This document shows, piece after piece, positions 25,556 to 34,252 of a DNA stretch of 64,000 nt. The DNA comes from Maritimibacter fusiformis. Lineage in GTDB: Bacteria; Pseudomonadota; Alphaproteobacteria; Rhodobacterales; Rhodobacteraceae. The stretch is from contig NZ_VSIY01000004.1 in the NCBI RefSeq assembly GCF_008086115.1, positions 124,001 to 188,000 of the forward strand. The letters are read 5' to 3'. The position numbers and the translations under genes are program-made. The notes under the pieces were generated by a model. That model did no database searches. It worked only from the letters and a program-made list of their open reading frames with translations, and had not been told where the DNA came from. Position 1 is the first letter of the stretch. Every line of letters starts with the position of its first letter.

Positions 25556-26415
25556 TGCTGCGTGCCGCCCGCGCGGGTGATGAACCGGCGATAGAGGCCT
25601 TTCTTGCCGCCCAAGCCGAGACCAGCATGTTCCTGCGCGCCAATCTCGAACACCTCGGCCTGTTCGACCGGGTCAGCCCGACCGGAACCGCCTTTCATGT
25701 GCTCGAAACGGCGAACGGCATCAGCGGCGTGTTCGGCCTGTCCAACGCGGGCTTTGTGCTGTGCCAGGCCCCGCATGCGACCGATGACGACTGGTCGGGC
25801 CTGGTGCGGGCGCTGGCGGGGCGGGCCGTTTCCGGCATCGCCGGCGAGGCGGCTCAGGTGGAGCGTGCGAAAGATGTCCTGGGTCTGCGCCGGGCGGCTT
25901 ACAGCCTCGACGACCCCGAACCGCTCTATCGCCTCGACCTTGCAACGCTGACGGTTCCAGAAGGGCCGGGAAAGTTGCGAAAACCGGACACCACCGACCG
26001 CGATCTCCTGTTTCGCTGGACCCGCGCCTATTCCGCCGAACTCCATATGAGTTCGGCCCGGATGCTCGACGAGGAAGCCCACGGGCGAACCGACCGGGCC
26101 ATCGCCTCGGGCGATGCGCGCCTGCTGATCATCGACGGAACGCCGGTGGCGATGACGGCCCTGAACGCGCGCGCGGCGGACATGGTGCAGATCGGCGGCG
26201 TGTTCACCCCGCCCGACCTGCGCGGGCGCGGCCACGCGCGCCGTGCCGTCGCCTTGCACCTGCACGAAGTGCGGCAAGGCGGGGTCAGGACCGCGATCCT
26301 GTTTGCCTCCGGCCCGGCGGCCTGCCGCGCCTATGAGGCCATCGGCTTTGAACGGATCGGGCGCTACACCCTGGCGATCCTGACATCTCCGGTGACACTC
26401 GGGAGGGCACCATGA
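25555..26415 (+). CDS. GNAT-family N-acetyltransferase
   Basis: Acyl-CoA dependent N-acyltransferase of 286 residues; substrate unknown. The C-terminal half has the acetyl-CoA loop GGVFTPPDLRGRGHARRAV and beta-strand/helix elements ending FERIGRYTLAI. The N-terminal half (about 1-140) is a degenerate GNAT-like domain, so the protein may be a tandem GNAT. Its ATG overlaps the rsmE stop (TGATG), and its own stop overlaps the next gene by four bases, giving a three-gene coupled unit. Confidence 0.88.
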   Translation: MLRAARAGDEPAIEAFLAAQAETSMFLRANLEHLGLFDRVSPTGTAFHVLETANGISGVFGLSNAGFVLCQAPHATDDDWSGLVRALAGRAVSGIAGEAAQVERAKDVLGLRRAAYSLDDPEPLYRLDLATLTVPEGPGKLRKPDTTDRDLLFRWTRAYSAELHMSSARMLDEEAHGRTDRAIASGDARLLIIDGTPVAMTALNARAADMVQIGGVFTPPDLRGRGHARRAVALHLHEVRQGGVRTAILFASGPAACRAYEAIGFERIGRYTLAILTSPVTLGRAP

Positions 26416-26924
26416 GCTTCATCCGACCCGAAGCCATCGCCGGGCTGAAACGCTGGCGCGGCGTGATCGCGGCCGGGTTCGTGCTGGCGCTGGGCCTGTG
26501 GTGGGGGCTGACCTCGCTGGGCCTGATCCGCTGGATCGGCTGGGTTCTGGCCATCTTCGGCGGCGCGGCGGTCTGGACCGGCATCCAGCGGGCGCGGTTT
26601 CGCGGCGGTCATGGCGGGGTCGGCGTGGTCGCGGTCGATGAACGCCAGATCGCCTATCTCGCGCCGGTGGGCGGCGGCTTTGCCTCGATCGAGGCACTGA
26701 CCGAGGTGGCCATTGCGCCCGACCGATCGGGCCTGCCGGTCTGGCGGTTTCGCTCCGGCATGGAGCTTTTGACGATCCCGGCGGCGGCGGAAGGGACCGA
26801 GGCGCTGTTCGACGCGCTCACAGCGCTTCCGGGTGTCGACATCGAGGCGGCGATCCGCGCCAGCCGCACCCGGCCGGATCGCACCGTCGTGATCTGGTCC
26901 AAGCCGCGCCCGCGGCTGCATTGA
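26412..26924 (+). CDS. hypothetical membrane protein (170 aa)
   Basis: Not recognised beyond conserved hypothetical. Two closely spaced transmembrane helices (about 17-36 and 40-58) are followed by a soluble beta-rich domain (about 65-170) with VVAVDERQIAYLAPVGGGF and VWRFRSGMELLTIP, reminiscent of bacterial PH-like domains. It overlaps the GNAT gene by four bases and ends 54 bases before gshA. Confidence 0.82.
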   Translation: MSFIRPEAIAGLKRWRGVIAAGFVLALGLWWGLTSLGLIRWIGWVLAIFGGAAVWTGIQRARFRGGHGGVGVVAVDERQIAYLAPVGGGFASIEALTEVAIAPDRSGLPVWRFRSGMELLTIPAAAEGTEALFDALTALPGVDIEAAIRASRTRPDRTVVIWSKPRPRLH

Positions 26925-26978
26925 CACGCCCGGCGCATTGGCCCACCAACGATCCCCAGACGTAGCGAAGGAACAGAC

Positions 26979-28349
26979 ATGTCGATCCCACAATCCGGCG
27001 GCGGCCCGATCGAACGGCCCGAACAACTGGCCGAGTATCTCGAAAGCGGGTGCAAGCCCAAGGAAGACTGGCGCATCGGCACCGAGCACGAGAAGTTCGG
27101 CTACTGCAAGGACACGCTGATGCCCTTGCCCTATGACGGGCCGCGCTCGATCAAGGCGATGCTTGAGGGGTTGCGCGACACCTATGGCTGGAACCCGATC
27201 TACGAAGGCGAGCATATCATCGGGCTGGAGCTGAAAGGCGCCAACATCAGCCTGGAGCCGGGCGGGCAGTTGGAACTGTCCGGCGCACCCCTGGGCTCGA
27301 TCCACCAGACCTGCGACGAGGTGAACGAGCACCTGCGCGAAGTGCGCTCGGTCGCCGACCGGATCGGCGCGCGGTTCATCGGGCTGGGGGCAGCGCCCGA
27401 GTGGACGCACGAAGACATGCCGATGATGCCCAAGGGCCGTTACCGGCTGATGACCGACTACATGGACACGGTCGGAAACCTCGGCAAGCAGATGATGTAT
27501 CGCACCTGCACGGTGCAGGTGAACCTCGATTTCGCCTCCGAGACGGACATGGTGAAGAAGTTCCGCGTCGGGCTGGCGCTGCAGCCGGTGGCGACGGCGT
27601 TGTTCGCCAGTTCGCCGTTCCTCGAAGGCAAGCCCAACGGCCACAAATCCTGGCGCTCGCGCATCTGGCGCGATCTCGATCCGGCGCGAACCGGGATGCT
27701 GCCTTTCGTGTTCGAAGAGGGGATGGGGTTCCAGCGCTATGTCGATTACGCACTCGATGTGCCGATGTATTTCGTCTATCGCGACGGCAAGTATATCGAC
27801 GCGTTGGGCCAGTCGTTCCGCGACTTCATGGTGGGCAAACTGCCGGCGCTGCCGGGCGAAGTGCCGACGTTGTCGGATTGGGCAGATCATCTGACCACGA
27901 TCTTCCCCGAGGTGCGTATCAAGAAGTTTATGGAAATGCGCGGCGCCGATGGCGGTCCGTGGCGGAGGATCTGTGCGCTGCCGGCCTTCTGGGTCGGCCT
28001 GATGTATGACCAGGAGGCGCTGGACGCCGCCTGGGATCTGGTCAAGGGCTGGGATGCCGAAACCCGCGAGGCGCTGCGCGTGGCCGCCAGTGTCGACGCG
28101 CTGGATGCCCAGGTCGGCAAGATCAACATGCGGGTGCTGGCCGAAAACGTGCTCGACATCTCACGCGCCGGGCTGAGGCGCCGGGCCAAGCCCGGATTCA
28201 GCGGCATGGTGCCGGATGAGCGGCATTTCCTCAACACGCTGGAGGACAGCGTCGAGGACGGAAAGACGCTGGCCGACGAATTGCTCGAACATTACCACGG
28301 CGACTGGAACGGTGATGTGAGCCGGGTCTACGCCGAATACAGCTATTGA
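26979..28349 (+). CDS. gshA: glutamate--cysteine ligase, plant/alphaproteobacterial type
   Basis: First step of glutathione synthesis: ATP-dependent joining of glutamate and cysteine in the cytoplasm. The 456-residue protein matches the plant-type (class II) family, with GTEHEKFGYCKDT near the N-terminus, LEPGGQLELSGAPLGSIHQT for substrate binding, and KGRYRLMTDYMDTVG. Length is typical. A GCGAAGGAACAGAC ribosome region precedes the ATG. A long hairpin follows the stop codon. Confidence 0.96.
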   Translation: MSIPQSGGGPIERPEQLAEYLESGCKPKEDWRIGTEHEKFGYCKDTLMPLPYDGPRSIKAMLEGLRDTYGWNPIYEGEHIIGLELKGANISLEPGGQLELSGAPLGSIHQTCDEVNEHLREVRSVADRIGARFIGLGAAPEWTHEDMPMMPKGRYRLMTDYMDTVGNLGKQMMYRTCTVQVNLDFASETDMVKKFRVGLALQPVATALFASSPFLEGKPNGHKSWRSRIWRDLDPARTGMLPFVFEEGMGFQRYVDYALDVPMYFVYRDGKYIDALGQSFRDFMVGKLPALPGEVPTLSDWADHLTTIFPEVRIKKFMEMRGADGGPWRRICALPAFWVGLMYDQEALDAAWDLVKGWDAETREALRVAASVDALDAQVGKINMRVLAENVLDISRAGLRRRAKPGFSGMVPDERHFLNTLEDSVEDGKTLADELLEHYHGDWNGDVSRVYAEYSY

Positions 28350-28355
28350 AAGGTC

Positions 28356-28381
28356 GGCAAGGCGGCATGGGCCGCCTTGCC
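28356..28381. terminator. perfect hairpin between convergent gshA and DUF805 gene
   Basis: An eleven-base perfect stem GGCAAGGCGGC/GCCGCCTTGCC with loop ATGG begins seven bases after the gshA stop. No T-tract follows on either strand, so it may stop transcription with help or protect the 3' end. Its position between convergent genes suggests bidirectional use. Confidence 0.5.
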
Positions 28382-28398
28382 TGATCTCGCACCGGGGA

Positions 28399-28863
28399 TC
28401 AGTGACCCGAGACCGGCGGCACGCGCGAGCGGCTGAAATCGCCGCCGTCACCGTCCCCCGGCCCGGCATGGCCCAGCGGATCGGGGCCGAACCGGTTCGC
28501 GCCGCGTGTGCCCTGGGTCGCGAAGAAGACGATCAGCACGATGAAGCCGATCAGCGGGATCAGCCCGATCAGCAGCCACCAGCCCGAGCGGTTGGTGTCA
28601 TGCAGACGCCGCGCGCCGACCGCGAGGTTCGGAAGCAGCATCGCCAGCGAGAAGATGCCGCTGAAGATCGGCGTGTTGGTCGAGGCCGAAAAGCCGGTGT
28701 CGGTCACAACGGTGGTGCCGAACAGTGTCGAATCGACAATCGACAGCGCGATGCTGACCAGCCAGACGAAGAGGATGAACCACCAGAATTCGGACCGCTG
28801 CGCGCGACCGGAAAAGGTGGCATACTTTGATAAACAGGTTCTGATTGATTGTCCGAACGTCAA
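28399..28863 (-). CDS. DUF805 membrane protein
   Basis: Small inner-membrane protein of 154 residues with the DUF805 pattern: CLSKYATFSGRAQRSEFWWFILF at the N-terminus, four hydrophobic helices and the GARRLHDTNRSGWWLLIGLIP motif. It has a Gly/Asp-rich hydrophilic tail (about 125-154). Translation begins at a TTG (28863) supported by a strong GGGAGGAG ribosome site six bases upstream. Function of the family is not established. Confidence 0.93.
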   Translation of the reverse strand: MTFGQSIRTCLSKYATFSGRAQRSEFWWFILFVWLVSIALSIVDSTLFGTTVVTDTGFSASTNTPIFSGIFSLAMLLPNLAVGARRLHDTNRSGWWLLIGLIPLIGFIVLIVFFATQGTRGANRFGPDPLGHAGPGDGDGGDFSRSRVPPVSGH

Positions 28864-28958
28864 TTCCGTCTCCTCCCATGGTTGGCATCCCCAATCAGAT
28901 GGTGCGCTGTTTTCGGCCCTGAATCAATGGTTTCCGGCCGGCGGATAGCGGACCACCC

Positions 28959-29564
28959 TCACTTCTTGCCGATTTTCGGCTCGTGCCCCGTGAGCAGCCG
29001 GGCGATGTTCTGGTGGTGGCGGATGAAGATCAGCACCGCCAGCGCAATTGTCAGGATAAGAACGCCGGGATATCCCAGCGCAAAGGCCCAGACCGGGGTC
29101 AGCGCCGCTGCCGCCAGACCGGCCAGCGAGGAGATGCGAAACAGCGCCGCAACCGCCAGCCAGGTCAGGGCAGCCGCCAGCCCGACCGGCCAGGCGATCG
29201 CCAGAACCGTGCCCAGCCAGGTCGCCACCCCCTTGCCGCCCTTGAAGCCGAGATAGACCGGAAAGCAATGCCCGAGATAGGCCGCGAAACCTGCCAGTTG
29301 TGCCGCATCCTCGGCCAGCAGGGTCCGGGCAAGGATGACCGCGAAGGCGCCCTTGCCGACGTCACCGATCAGGGTCAGGGCCGCCGCCGGTTTGTTGCCG
29401 GTGCGCAGCACGTTGGTTGCCCCGATGTTGCCCGACCCGATCTTGCGCAGATCGCCCAGCCCGAACAGCCGCGCAAAGACGATTCCGAAGGGCACCGACC
29501 CAAGCAGGTAGCCGAGCACCGCGGTCAGGGCGAGAAGGGGCAGGGAGGTGACGAGGTCGGGCAT
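28959..29564 (-). CDS. plsY: glycerol-3-phosphate acyltransferase PlsY
   Basis: Acylates glycerol-3-phosphate from acyl-phosphate at the inner membrane, the first committed step of phospholipid synthesis. The 201-residue, multi-helix protein contains the three PlsY motifs: GSVPFGIVFAR, GSGNIGATNVLRT and HCFPVYLGFKGGKGVAT. It is 71 bases downstream of the pseudo-dihydroorotase gene on the same strand and may be the last gene of the pyrB transcript. Confidence 0.95.
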   Translation of the reverse strand: MPDLVTSLPLLALTAVLGYLLGSVPFGIVFARLFGLGDLRKIGSGNIGATNVLRTGNKPAAALTLIGDVGKGAFAVILARTLLAEDAAQLAGFAAYLGHCFPVYLGFKGGKGVATWLGTVLAIAWPVGLAAALTWLAVAALFRISSLAGLAAAALTPVWAFALGYPGVLILTIALAVLIFIRHHQNIARLLTGHEPKIGKK

Positions 29565-29635
29565 GATGTTCTATCTCGCGGCGCGGTGGTTCGGGTAAGG
29601 GGAAAGGGGGCTTTATGGGGAAGTGCGCTGGCCGG

Positions 29636-30898
29636 TCACGGGCCGAACACGCGCTCGCCGCCCACCCATGTGCCCAAAACCTTGCCCTCCATCCGGGCTT
29701 CGTCGAACGGCGTGTTCTTGGATTTCGAGCGCAGCTTGAAGCGGTTCAGAACGAACGGTGCGTCGGGGTCGAACAGCACCAGGTCGGCAGGAGCGCCATC
29801 TGCCAGCGATCCGCCGGGCAGGCCGAACCGCCGCGCCGGGTTGGTCGACAGCGCCCGCCACAGCGTCGGCAGATCGACCGCGCCCGCGTGAACCAGCCGC
29901 ATCGCGGCGGGCAGCAGCGTTTCCAGCGCCACAGCGCCCGAAGCGGCCTCTTCGAACGGCAGGCGCTTGGTTTCTTCGTCCTGCGGCGTGTGCATTGAAC
30001 TGATGATGTCGATCAGGCCGGACGCCACCGCCTCGACCATCGCAAGGCGGTCGTCCTCGGACCTGAGCGGCGGCTTCAACTTGAAGAAGGTGCGGTAGTC
30101 GCCCACGTCCAGCTCGTTCAGCGTCAGGTGGTGGATGTTGATGCCTGCGGTCACATCCAGCCCGGCGGCCTTGGCGCGCTCGAGCGGTCCCAGCGACACG
30201 GCTGCGGACAGGTTGTCGGCGTGGTAGCGCGCGCCGGTCATCTCGACCAGCGCCAGGTCACGCTCCAGCCCCATGCGCTCGGCCATCGGCGACACGGCGG
30301 GCAGGCCGCGCAGCGTGGCGAACTTGCCCGAGGTCACGGCGGCACCGTTGCTCAGCCCCGGTTCCTGCGGATGCGCGATGACCAGCGCGCCGAGGCTGCG
30401 GGCATAGGTCAGCGCGCGCGAAAACACCTTGGTGTCGGCGATCACCCGGTCGCAATCGGTGAAGGCAACCGCGCCCGCGTCCATCAGAAAGCCGATCTCG
30501 ACCATCTCGTGCCCGGCGCGGCCCTTGGTCAGCGCCGCCATGGTGTGGATGCGCACCGGCGTCAGTTCGCGCGCCCGGCGGGTGACGAATTGCAGCGTCT
30601 CGGGCGTGTCGATGGCGGGCGTGGTGTCGGGGCGGGTGACCATCGTGGTGACACCGCCCGCCGCCGCCGCGGCCCCGGCGGTGCGAAAGCTTTCCTTGTG
30701 ACGCTCGCCCGGCTCGCCGATCTTGACGCCGATATCGACGATCCCCGGCGCAAGGCACTTGCCGGCGCAGTCGATCACCTCGCCTTCGGGCGCAAGGTCG
30801 CGCCCGGCGATCACGCCATCGCGGACCGTCAGGCTGCCGCGTGTCTCGGCCCCGGTTTCCGGGTCGATCAGGCGGGCGTTGGTGAATGTCGTGGTCAT
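29636..30898 (-). CDS. dihydroorotase-like protein, predicted non-catalytic (PyrC')
   Basis: Amidohydrolase-fold protein of 420 residues, homologous to type I dihydroorotase. The metal-binding HxH after strand 1 is replaced: VDIGVKIGEPGE (G57, K59) where active enzymes have DxHxHxREPG. The later DHAPH motif reads SMHTPQ (Met in place of the metal Asp), and the CHxS histidine region reads ADNLSA. Only H176 remains clearly. As in the pyrBC' type of aspartate transcarbamoylase, it probably acts structurally for PyrB. It is often annotated simply as pyrC; a true dihydroorotase must lie elsewhere. Overlaps the upstream gene by four bases. Confidence 0.9.
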   Translation of the reverse strand: MTTTFTNARLIDPETGAETRGSLTVRDGVIAGRDLAPEGEVIDCAGKCLAPGIVDIGVKIGEPGERHKESFRTAGAAAAAGGVTTMVTRPDTTPAIDTPETLQFVTRRARELTPVRIHTMAALTKGRAGHEMVEIGFLMDAGAVAFTDCDRVIADTKVFSRALTYARSLGALVIAHPQEPGLSNGAAVTSGKFATLRGLPAVSPMAERMGLERDLALVEMTGARYHADNLSAAVSLGPLERAKAAGLDVTAGINIHHLTLNELDVGDYRTFFKLKPPLRSEDDRLAMVEAVASGLIDIISSMHTPQDEETKRLPFEEAASGAVALETLLPAAMRLVHAGAVDLPTLWRALSTNPARRFGLPGGSLADGAPADLVLFDPDAPFVLNRFKLRSKSKNTPFDEARMEGKVLGTWVGGERVFGP

Positions 30899-31428
30899 GC
30901 CGCCGATCCTTCCTGCACCTTGCGAAACAGCCGGTAGACGGCGTCGCCATCCGCGATCCGCTCGAACCCGACCGGCACGGTATAGCGGCGCCCCTTGTTG
31001 CCGCGCCGTTCCTCGCGGGCGAAATGGATCGTGGCCCATGGCCCGGCGGTGAAGTCGAGCGCGGTTTCCGCGGTGATCGGATAGCTTTGCAGCCGTTTGC
31101 CCTTGAAGGGCAGGTTGGTGGCGATGAAGGCGCGCCGGTCGGTCAGCGTGTACCAGGTGCCGCGCCGGCGCAGCGTGTCCCAGTAGGTGCCGAAGAAGAT
31201 GATCCCGACACCGGCCGAGAAATGGATCAGCCCGAACATCCAGAACACGCCGCCCGCGCGCGATGCCATCACCATCCAGAACAGCGCAAAGCCCGCGAAG
31301 AACAGCCCGAACACGGCGATGAAGACCGTGCCGATACTGAGATGGAACGAAGGGTCGGGGCGCCCCTGCCAGACGATCCGCTCGCCCTCGTCGAGGATGC
31401 CGTCCCAGCCCGCCGGTGCCGTGCTCAT
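30895..31428 (-). CDS. membrane protein with bacterial PH-like domain (177 aa)
   Basis: Two transmembrane helices (about 29-50 and 58-82) follow an N-terminal segment GILDEGERIVWQGRPDP, typical of bPH/YdbT-like proteins, and a PH-like domain (about 90-170) contains TWYTLTDRRAFIATNLPFKG. Homologues in this operon position are sometimes labelled aspartate carbamoyltransferase subunit by context only; nothing here resembles that enzyme. ATGA overlaps on both sides couple it to the next membrane gene and to the pseudo-dihydroorotase. Confidence 0.85.
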   Translation of the reverse strand: MSTAPAGWDGILDEGERIVWQGRPDPSFHLSIGTVFIAVFGLFFAGFALFWMVMASRAGGVFWMFGLIHFSAGVGIIFFGTYWDTLRRRGTWYTLTDRRAFIATNLPFKGKRLQSYPITAETALDFTAGPWATIHFAREERRGNKGRRYTVPVGFERIADGDAVYRLFRKVQEGSAA

Positions 31429-31844
31429 GCCGTCGCCCCTTCGATGACCGCCTTGGTTCCGGCCGGGTCGGCCTGATACTTGAGCATGAACTTGTCGCCC
31501 GCGCGCGTCACCACCTGGGCCGCCGAGAAGATCGTGCGCACCTTGACGATGTCGCCGCGCGCAAGGCTCACCCCGGCGGGCGAGATCAGCCGCCGGTCGG
31601 TCAGGTGCCAGGTCATGCCGATCTGCTCTGACGCCACATAGACACCGCGCACCGCGATCGCCAGGACCGCGCCGACCACGCCGGTCCAGGGGTGGGGGTT
31701 GCCGATCGCCATCAGGATCGCCACCGCCCCGACCGAGCCGATGGCCGCCAGCATCACGTGTTCCTTGATGTAGGTCGCGCGGCTGCCGGTGAAACTGGCG
31801 ATCAGGGTTTCGCCCTCGGCGAGCGGCGGCGCAGTCGCGGTCAT
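31425..31844 (-). CDS. membrane protein with bacterial PH-like domain (139 aa)
   Basis: Related in layout to its downstream neighbour: two central hydrophobic helices (about 32-48 and 52-70), then a small PH-like domain with TWHLTDRRLISPAGVSLARGDI. The N-terminal LAEGETLIASFTGSR corresponds to the GERIVWQGR element of the neighbour. The two genes look like diverged duplicates. It overlaps the genes on either side by four bases in the pyrB operon. Function unknown. Confidence 0.83.
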   Translation of the reverse strand: MTATAPPLAEGETLIASFTGSRATYIKEHVMLAAIGSVGAVAILMAIGNPHPWTGVVGAVLAIAVRGVYVASEQIGMTWHLTDRRLISPAGVSLARGDIVKVRTIFSAAQVVTRAGDKFMLKYQADPAGTKAVIEGATA

Positions 31845-32386
31845 GCAAGCCCCCAGACGAGGATTGCCAGCAGCGCCAGCCCGAGCACGGTCAGGATCAG
31901 CGCGCGCCGCATCGCGGGGGTGTAGGACGACGGCCCGGACGGGCCGGTGACGATGCCGGAGGTGCTTTCGAAACCCGGCAGGGGGATTGCCGGGGTGAGG
32001 GAATAGGGTGCCTCGTAGCGGCCAACGAAGGTCAGCGGCGGCTTGGGGTCAAACCGGCCCTGCCTGCCGGACAGGGCCTGCGAATAGACCAGCACCACCG
32101 GTTTGCTGAGCGCGCCGAGCTTTTCGGTGTCGGCGGCGACCTGGTCGGGGTCCATGCCGTTGGCCTCGGTCAGGTAACGCGCAAGGCCGTATTCGGCGAT
32201 ATCCGCGGGGGCGAAGACCTCGACGAAATCCGGGTTCAGCCAGTCGGCGCCCAGGGCCTCGCCCAGCGGCCAGCCTGCTTCGGTGCGGGCCTTGAACTCG
32301 TCGAGCGCCTCGATGGGCAGGTCGGCGGTGAACAGCCACACCGCGCGGGTATCGGCGCGTTCGGGAAATTGCATCGGGTCGGTCAT
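31841..32386 (-). CDS. hypothetical tail-anchored protein (181 aa)
   Basis: No known family recognised. A soluble N-terminal domain (about 1-120: [36 protein letters not shown]) is followed by a Pro/Gly/Ser-rich linker and one C-terminal transmembrane helix (about 160-180, [19 protein letters not shown]), so the domain should face the cytoplasm. It overlaps pyrB and the next membrane gene by four bases each, placing it in the pyrimidine operon. Confidence 0.83.
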   Translation of the reverse strand: MTDPMQFPERADTRAVWLFTADLPIEALDEFKARTEAGWPLGEALGADWLNPDFVEVFAPADIAEYGLARYLTEANGMDPDQVAADTEKLGALSKPVVLVYSQALSGRQGRFDPKPPLTFVGRYEAPYSLTPAIPLPGFESTSGIVTGPSGPSSYTPAMRRALILTVLGLALLAILVWGLA

Positions 32387-33339
32387 GCCATGACTCCTTT
32401 GTCCGTCCGGGCCGCGCGCAGGTTGCGCGCCAGCAGGTCCATCGCCGCCATGCGCACCGCCACGCCCATCTCGACCTGTTCCTGGATCACCGAGCGATTG
32501 ATGTCGTCGGCCAGGGTTCCGTCGATCTCGACGCCACGATTCATCGGGCCGGGGTGCATCACGATGGCGTCGTCTTTCGCATAGGACAGCTTTTCCGCGT
32601 CCAGCCCGAAGCGGTGGTAGTATTCCCGCTCCGACGGGATGAAGCCGCCGTCCATTCGTTCGCGTTGCAGCCTGAGCATCATTACCACATCCGCGCCCTC
32701 AAGCCCCGCGCGCATGTCGTCGAACACCTCGACACCGAACTGGTCGATCTGCGACGGCATCAGCGTCGGCGGGCCGACAAGGCGCACGCGGTTTTCCATC
32801 TTGCCCAGAAGGATCAGGTTCGAGCGCGCCACCCGGCTGTGCGCGATGTCGCCGCAGATCGCGATGGTCAGCCGGTGTAGCCGGCCCTTCTCGCGCCGGA
32901 TCGTCAGCGCGTCGAGCAAGGCCTGTGTCGGGTGCTCGTGGCGGCCGTCGCCGGCGTTCAGCACCGCGCAATTCACCTTGTCAGCCAACAGGTTGACCGC
33001 CCCCGAGCTTGGATGACGCACGACCAGAAGGTCGGGGTGCATGGCGTTCAGGGTCATCGCCGTGTCGATCAGGGTTTCGCCCTTTTTGATCGAGGATGCC
33101 TGCATCGCCATGTTCATCACGTCGGCACCAAGGCGCTTGCCCGCGATCTCGAAACTCGCCTGGGTGCGGGTCGAGGCCTCGAAGAACATGTTGATCTGGG
33201 TCAGCCCCTCCAGCGCGTTGGCGCGTTTCAGGGCCGAACGGTTCAGATCGGCATAGCGGTCGGCCAGATCGAGAATGGTGGTGATTTCCGTGGGGTGAAG
33301 CGGCTCGATCCCCAGAAGATGGCGGTGACGGAAGCTCAT
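32383..33339 (-). CDS. pyrB: aspartate carbamoyltransferase catalytic subunit
   Basis: Condenses carbamoyl phosphate and aspartate in de novo pyrimidine synthesis. The 318-residue protein has [18 protein letters not shown] (carbamoyl-phosphate loop STRT), the lysine of [31 protein letters not shown] and [12 protein letters not shown]. The ATG at 33339 ([12 protein letters not shown]) is the natural start; the frame stays open upstream without family resemblance. First gene of the operon pyrB-181aa-139aa-177aa-pyrC'. No pyrI regulatory chain is seen. Confidence 0.96.
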   Translation of the reverse strand: MSFRHRHLLGIEPLHPTEITTILDLADRYADLNRSALKRANALEGLTQINMFFEASTRTQASFEIAGKRLGADVMNMAMQASSIKKGETLIDTAMTLNAMHPDLLVVRHPSSGAVNLLADKVNCAVLNAGDGRHEHPTQALLDALTIRREKGRLHRLTIAICGDIAHSRVARSNLILLGKMENRVRLVGPPTLMPSQIDQFGVEVFDDMRAGLEGADVVMMLRLQRERMDGGFIPSEREYYHRFGLDAEKLSYAKDDAIVMHPGPMNRGVEIDGTLADDINRSVIQEQVEMGVAVRMAAMDLLARNLRAARTDKGVMA

Positions 33340-33466
33340 GTGCGGGCCCTCGTTTTCCCGGTGTATAAGAAGCGCGGGCGGTTCGGGCAAGGCGCGTCGG
33401 GGCGCAAGAGCCTGCGCGCACCGCCCGCCATTGCCCCGGGTCGCGGCGCGCCATAGCTTGGGGGTC

Positions 33467-34252
33467 ATGGAATCGACGCTGGACTGGCACGGCGCCAAGG
33501 CGCTTCTGGAATGGTATATCGAACTCGGCGCGGTGGACGCGATCGGGGATGAGCCCGTCAACCGTTACAACCTCGCCGAGACCGCGCCCAAACCGAGACG
33601 AGCCGAGGCTGCGCCCGCCCCTGACCCGGTGCCCCAGGTGCGCGTCGATCCTGTTGCCGAGGCCAAGCAGCGCGCGGCGGCGGCGCAGAGCCTGGGCGAA
33701 CTGGCCGAGAGCATGGCGGCCTTCGACGGCTGCGAGCTGAAGAAAGGTGCGCGCAATTTCGTGTTCGCCGATGGCAACCCGGCGGCGCGGGTGATGATCG
33801 TGGGCGAGGCGCCGGGGCGCGATGAGGATATCGAAGGCAAGCCCTTCGTCGGGCGCGCCGGGCAGCTTCTCGACCGGATGCTGGCGGCAATCGGCCTGTC
33901 GCGCGCCAGCCCGGATGCCGAGGCGGCGGTCTATATCACCAACCTTTTGCCCTGGCGTCCGCCGCAGAACCGCGAGCCGACGCCAGAGGAAATGGCCATG
34001 CTGACGCCGTTTCTGGAGCGTCACATCCAGCTTGCCGACCCCGATGTGCTGATCCTGATGGGCAACACGCCGTGTTCGGCGCTGCTGGGTCGGCGAGGTA
34101 TTCTCAGGATGCGCGGCACCTGGGCCGAGGCGATGGGCAAGCCGGCGATGCCGATGACCCACCCGGCCTATCTCTTGCGCAACCCGGCGGCCAAGCGCGA
34201 GGCCTGGGCCGACCTTCTGGACATCCGCGCGAAACTCAGGGGCGAGGCATGA
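33467..34252 (+). CDS. family 4-like uracil-DNA glycosylase lacking the Fe-S cysteines
   Basis: Removes uracil from DNA by base excision. The 261-residue protein has an N-terminal region specific to alphaproteobacterial members (about 1-80) and the glycosylase domain with GEAPGRDED (113-121) and HPAYLLR (232-238), the two family 4 motifs. The four cluster cysteines of family 4 are not present: the CxxC is FDGC (only C89), and the NL..CRPP and later cysteine sites are W163 and L179. The only other cysteine is C203. No ribosome site precedes the ATG; a TTGCCC-17-TAGCTT pair suggests a leaderless mRNA. Confidence 0.87.
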   Translation: MESTLDWHGAKALLEWYIELGAVDAIGDEPVNRYNLAETAPKPRRAEAAPAPDPVPQVRVDPVAEAKQRAAAAQSLGELAESMAAFDGCELKKGARNFVFADGNPAARVMIVGEAPGRDEDIEGKPFVGRAGQLLDRMLAAIGLSRASPDAEAAVYITNLLPWRPPQNREPTPEEMAMLTPFLERHIQLADPDVLILMGNTPCSALLGRRGILRMRGTWAEAMGKPAMPMTHPAYLLRNPAAKREAWADLLDIRAKLRGEA

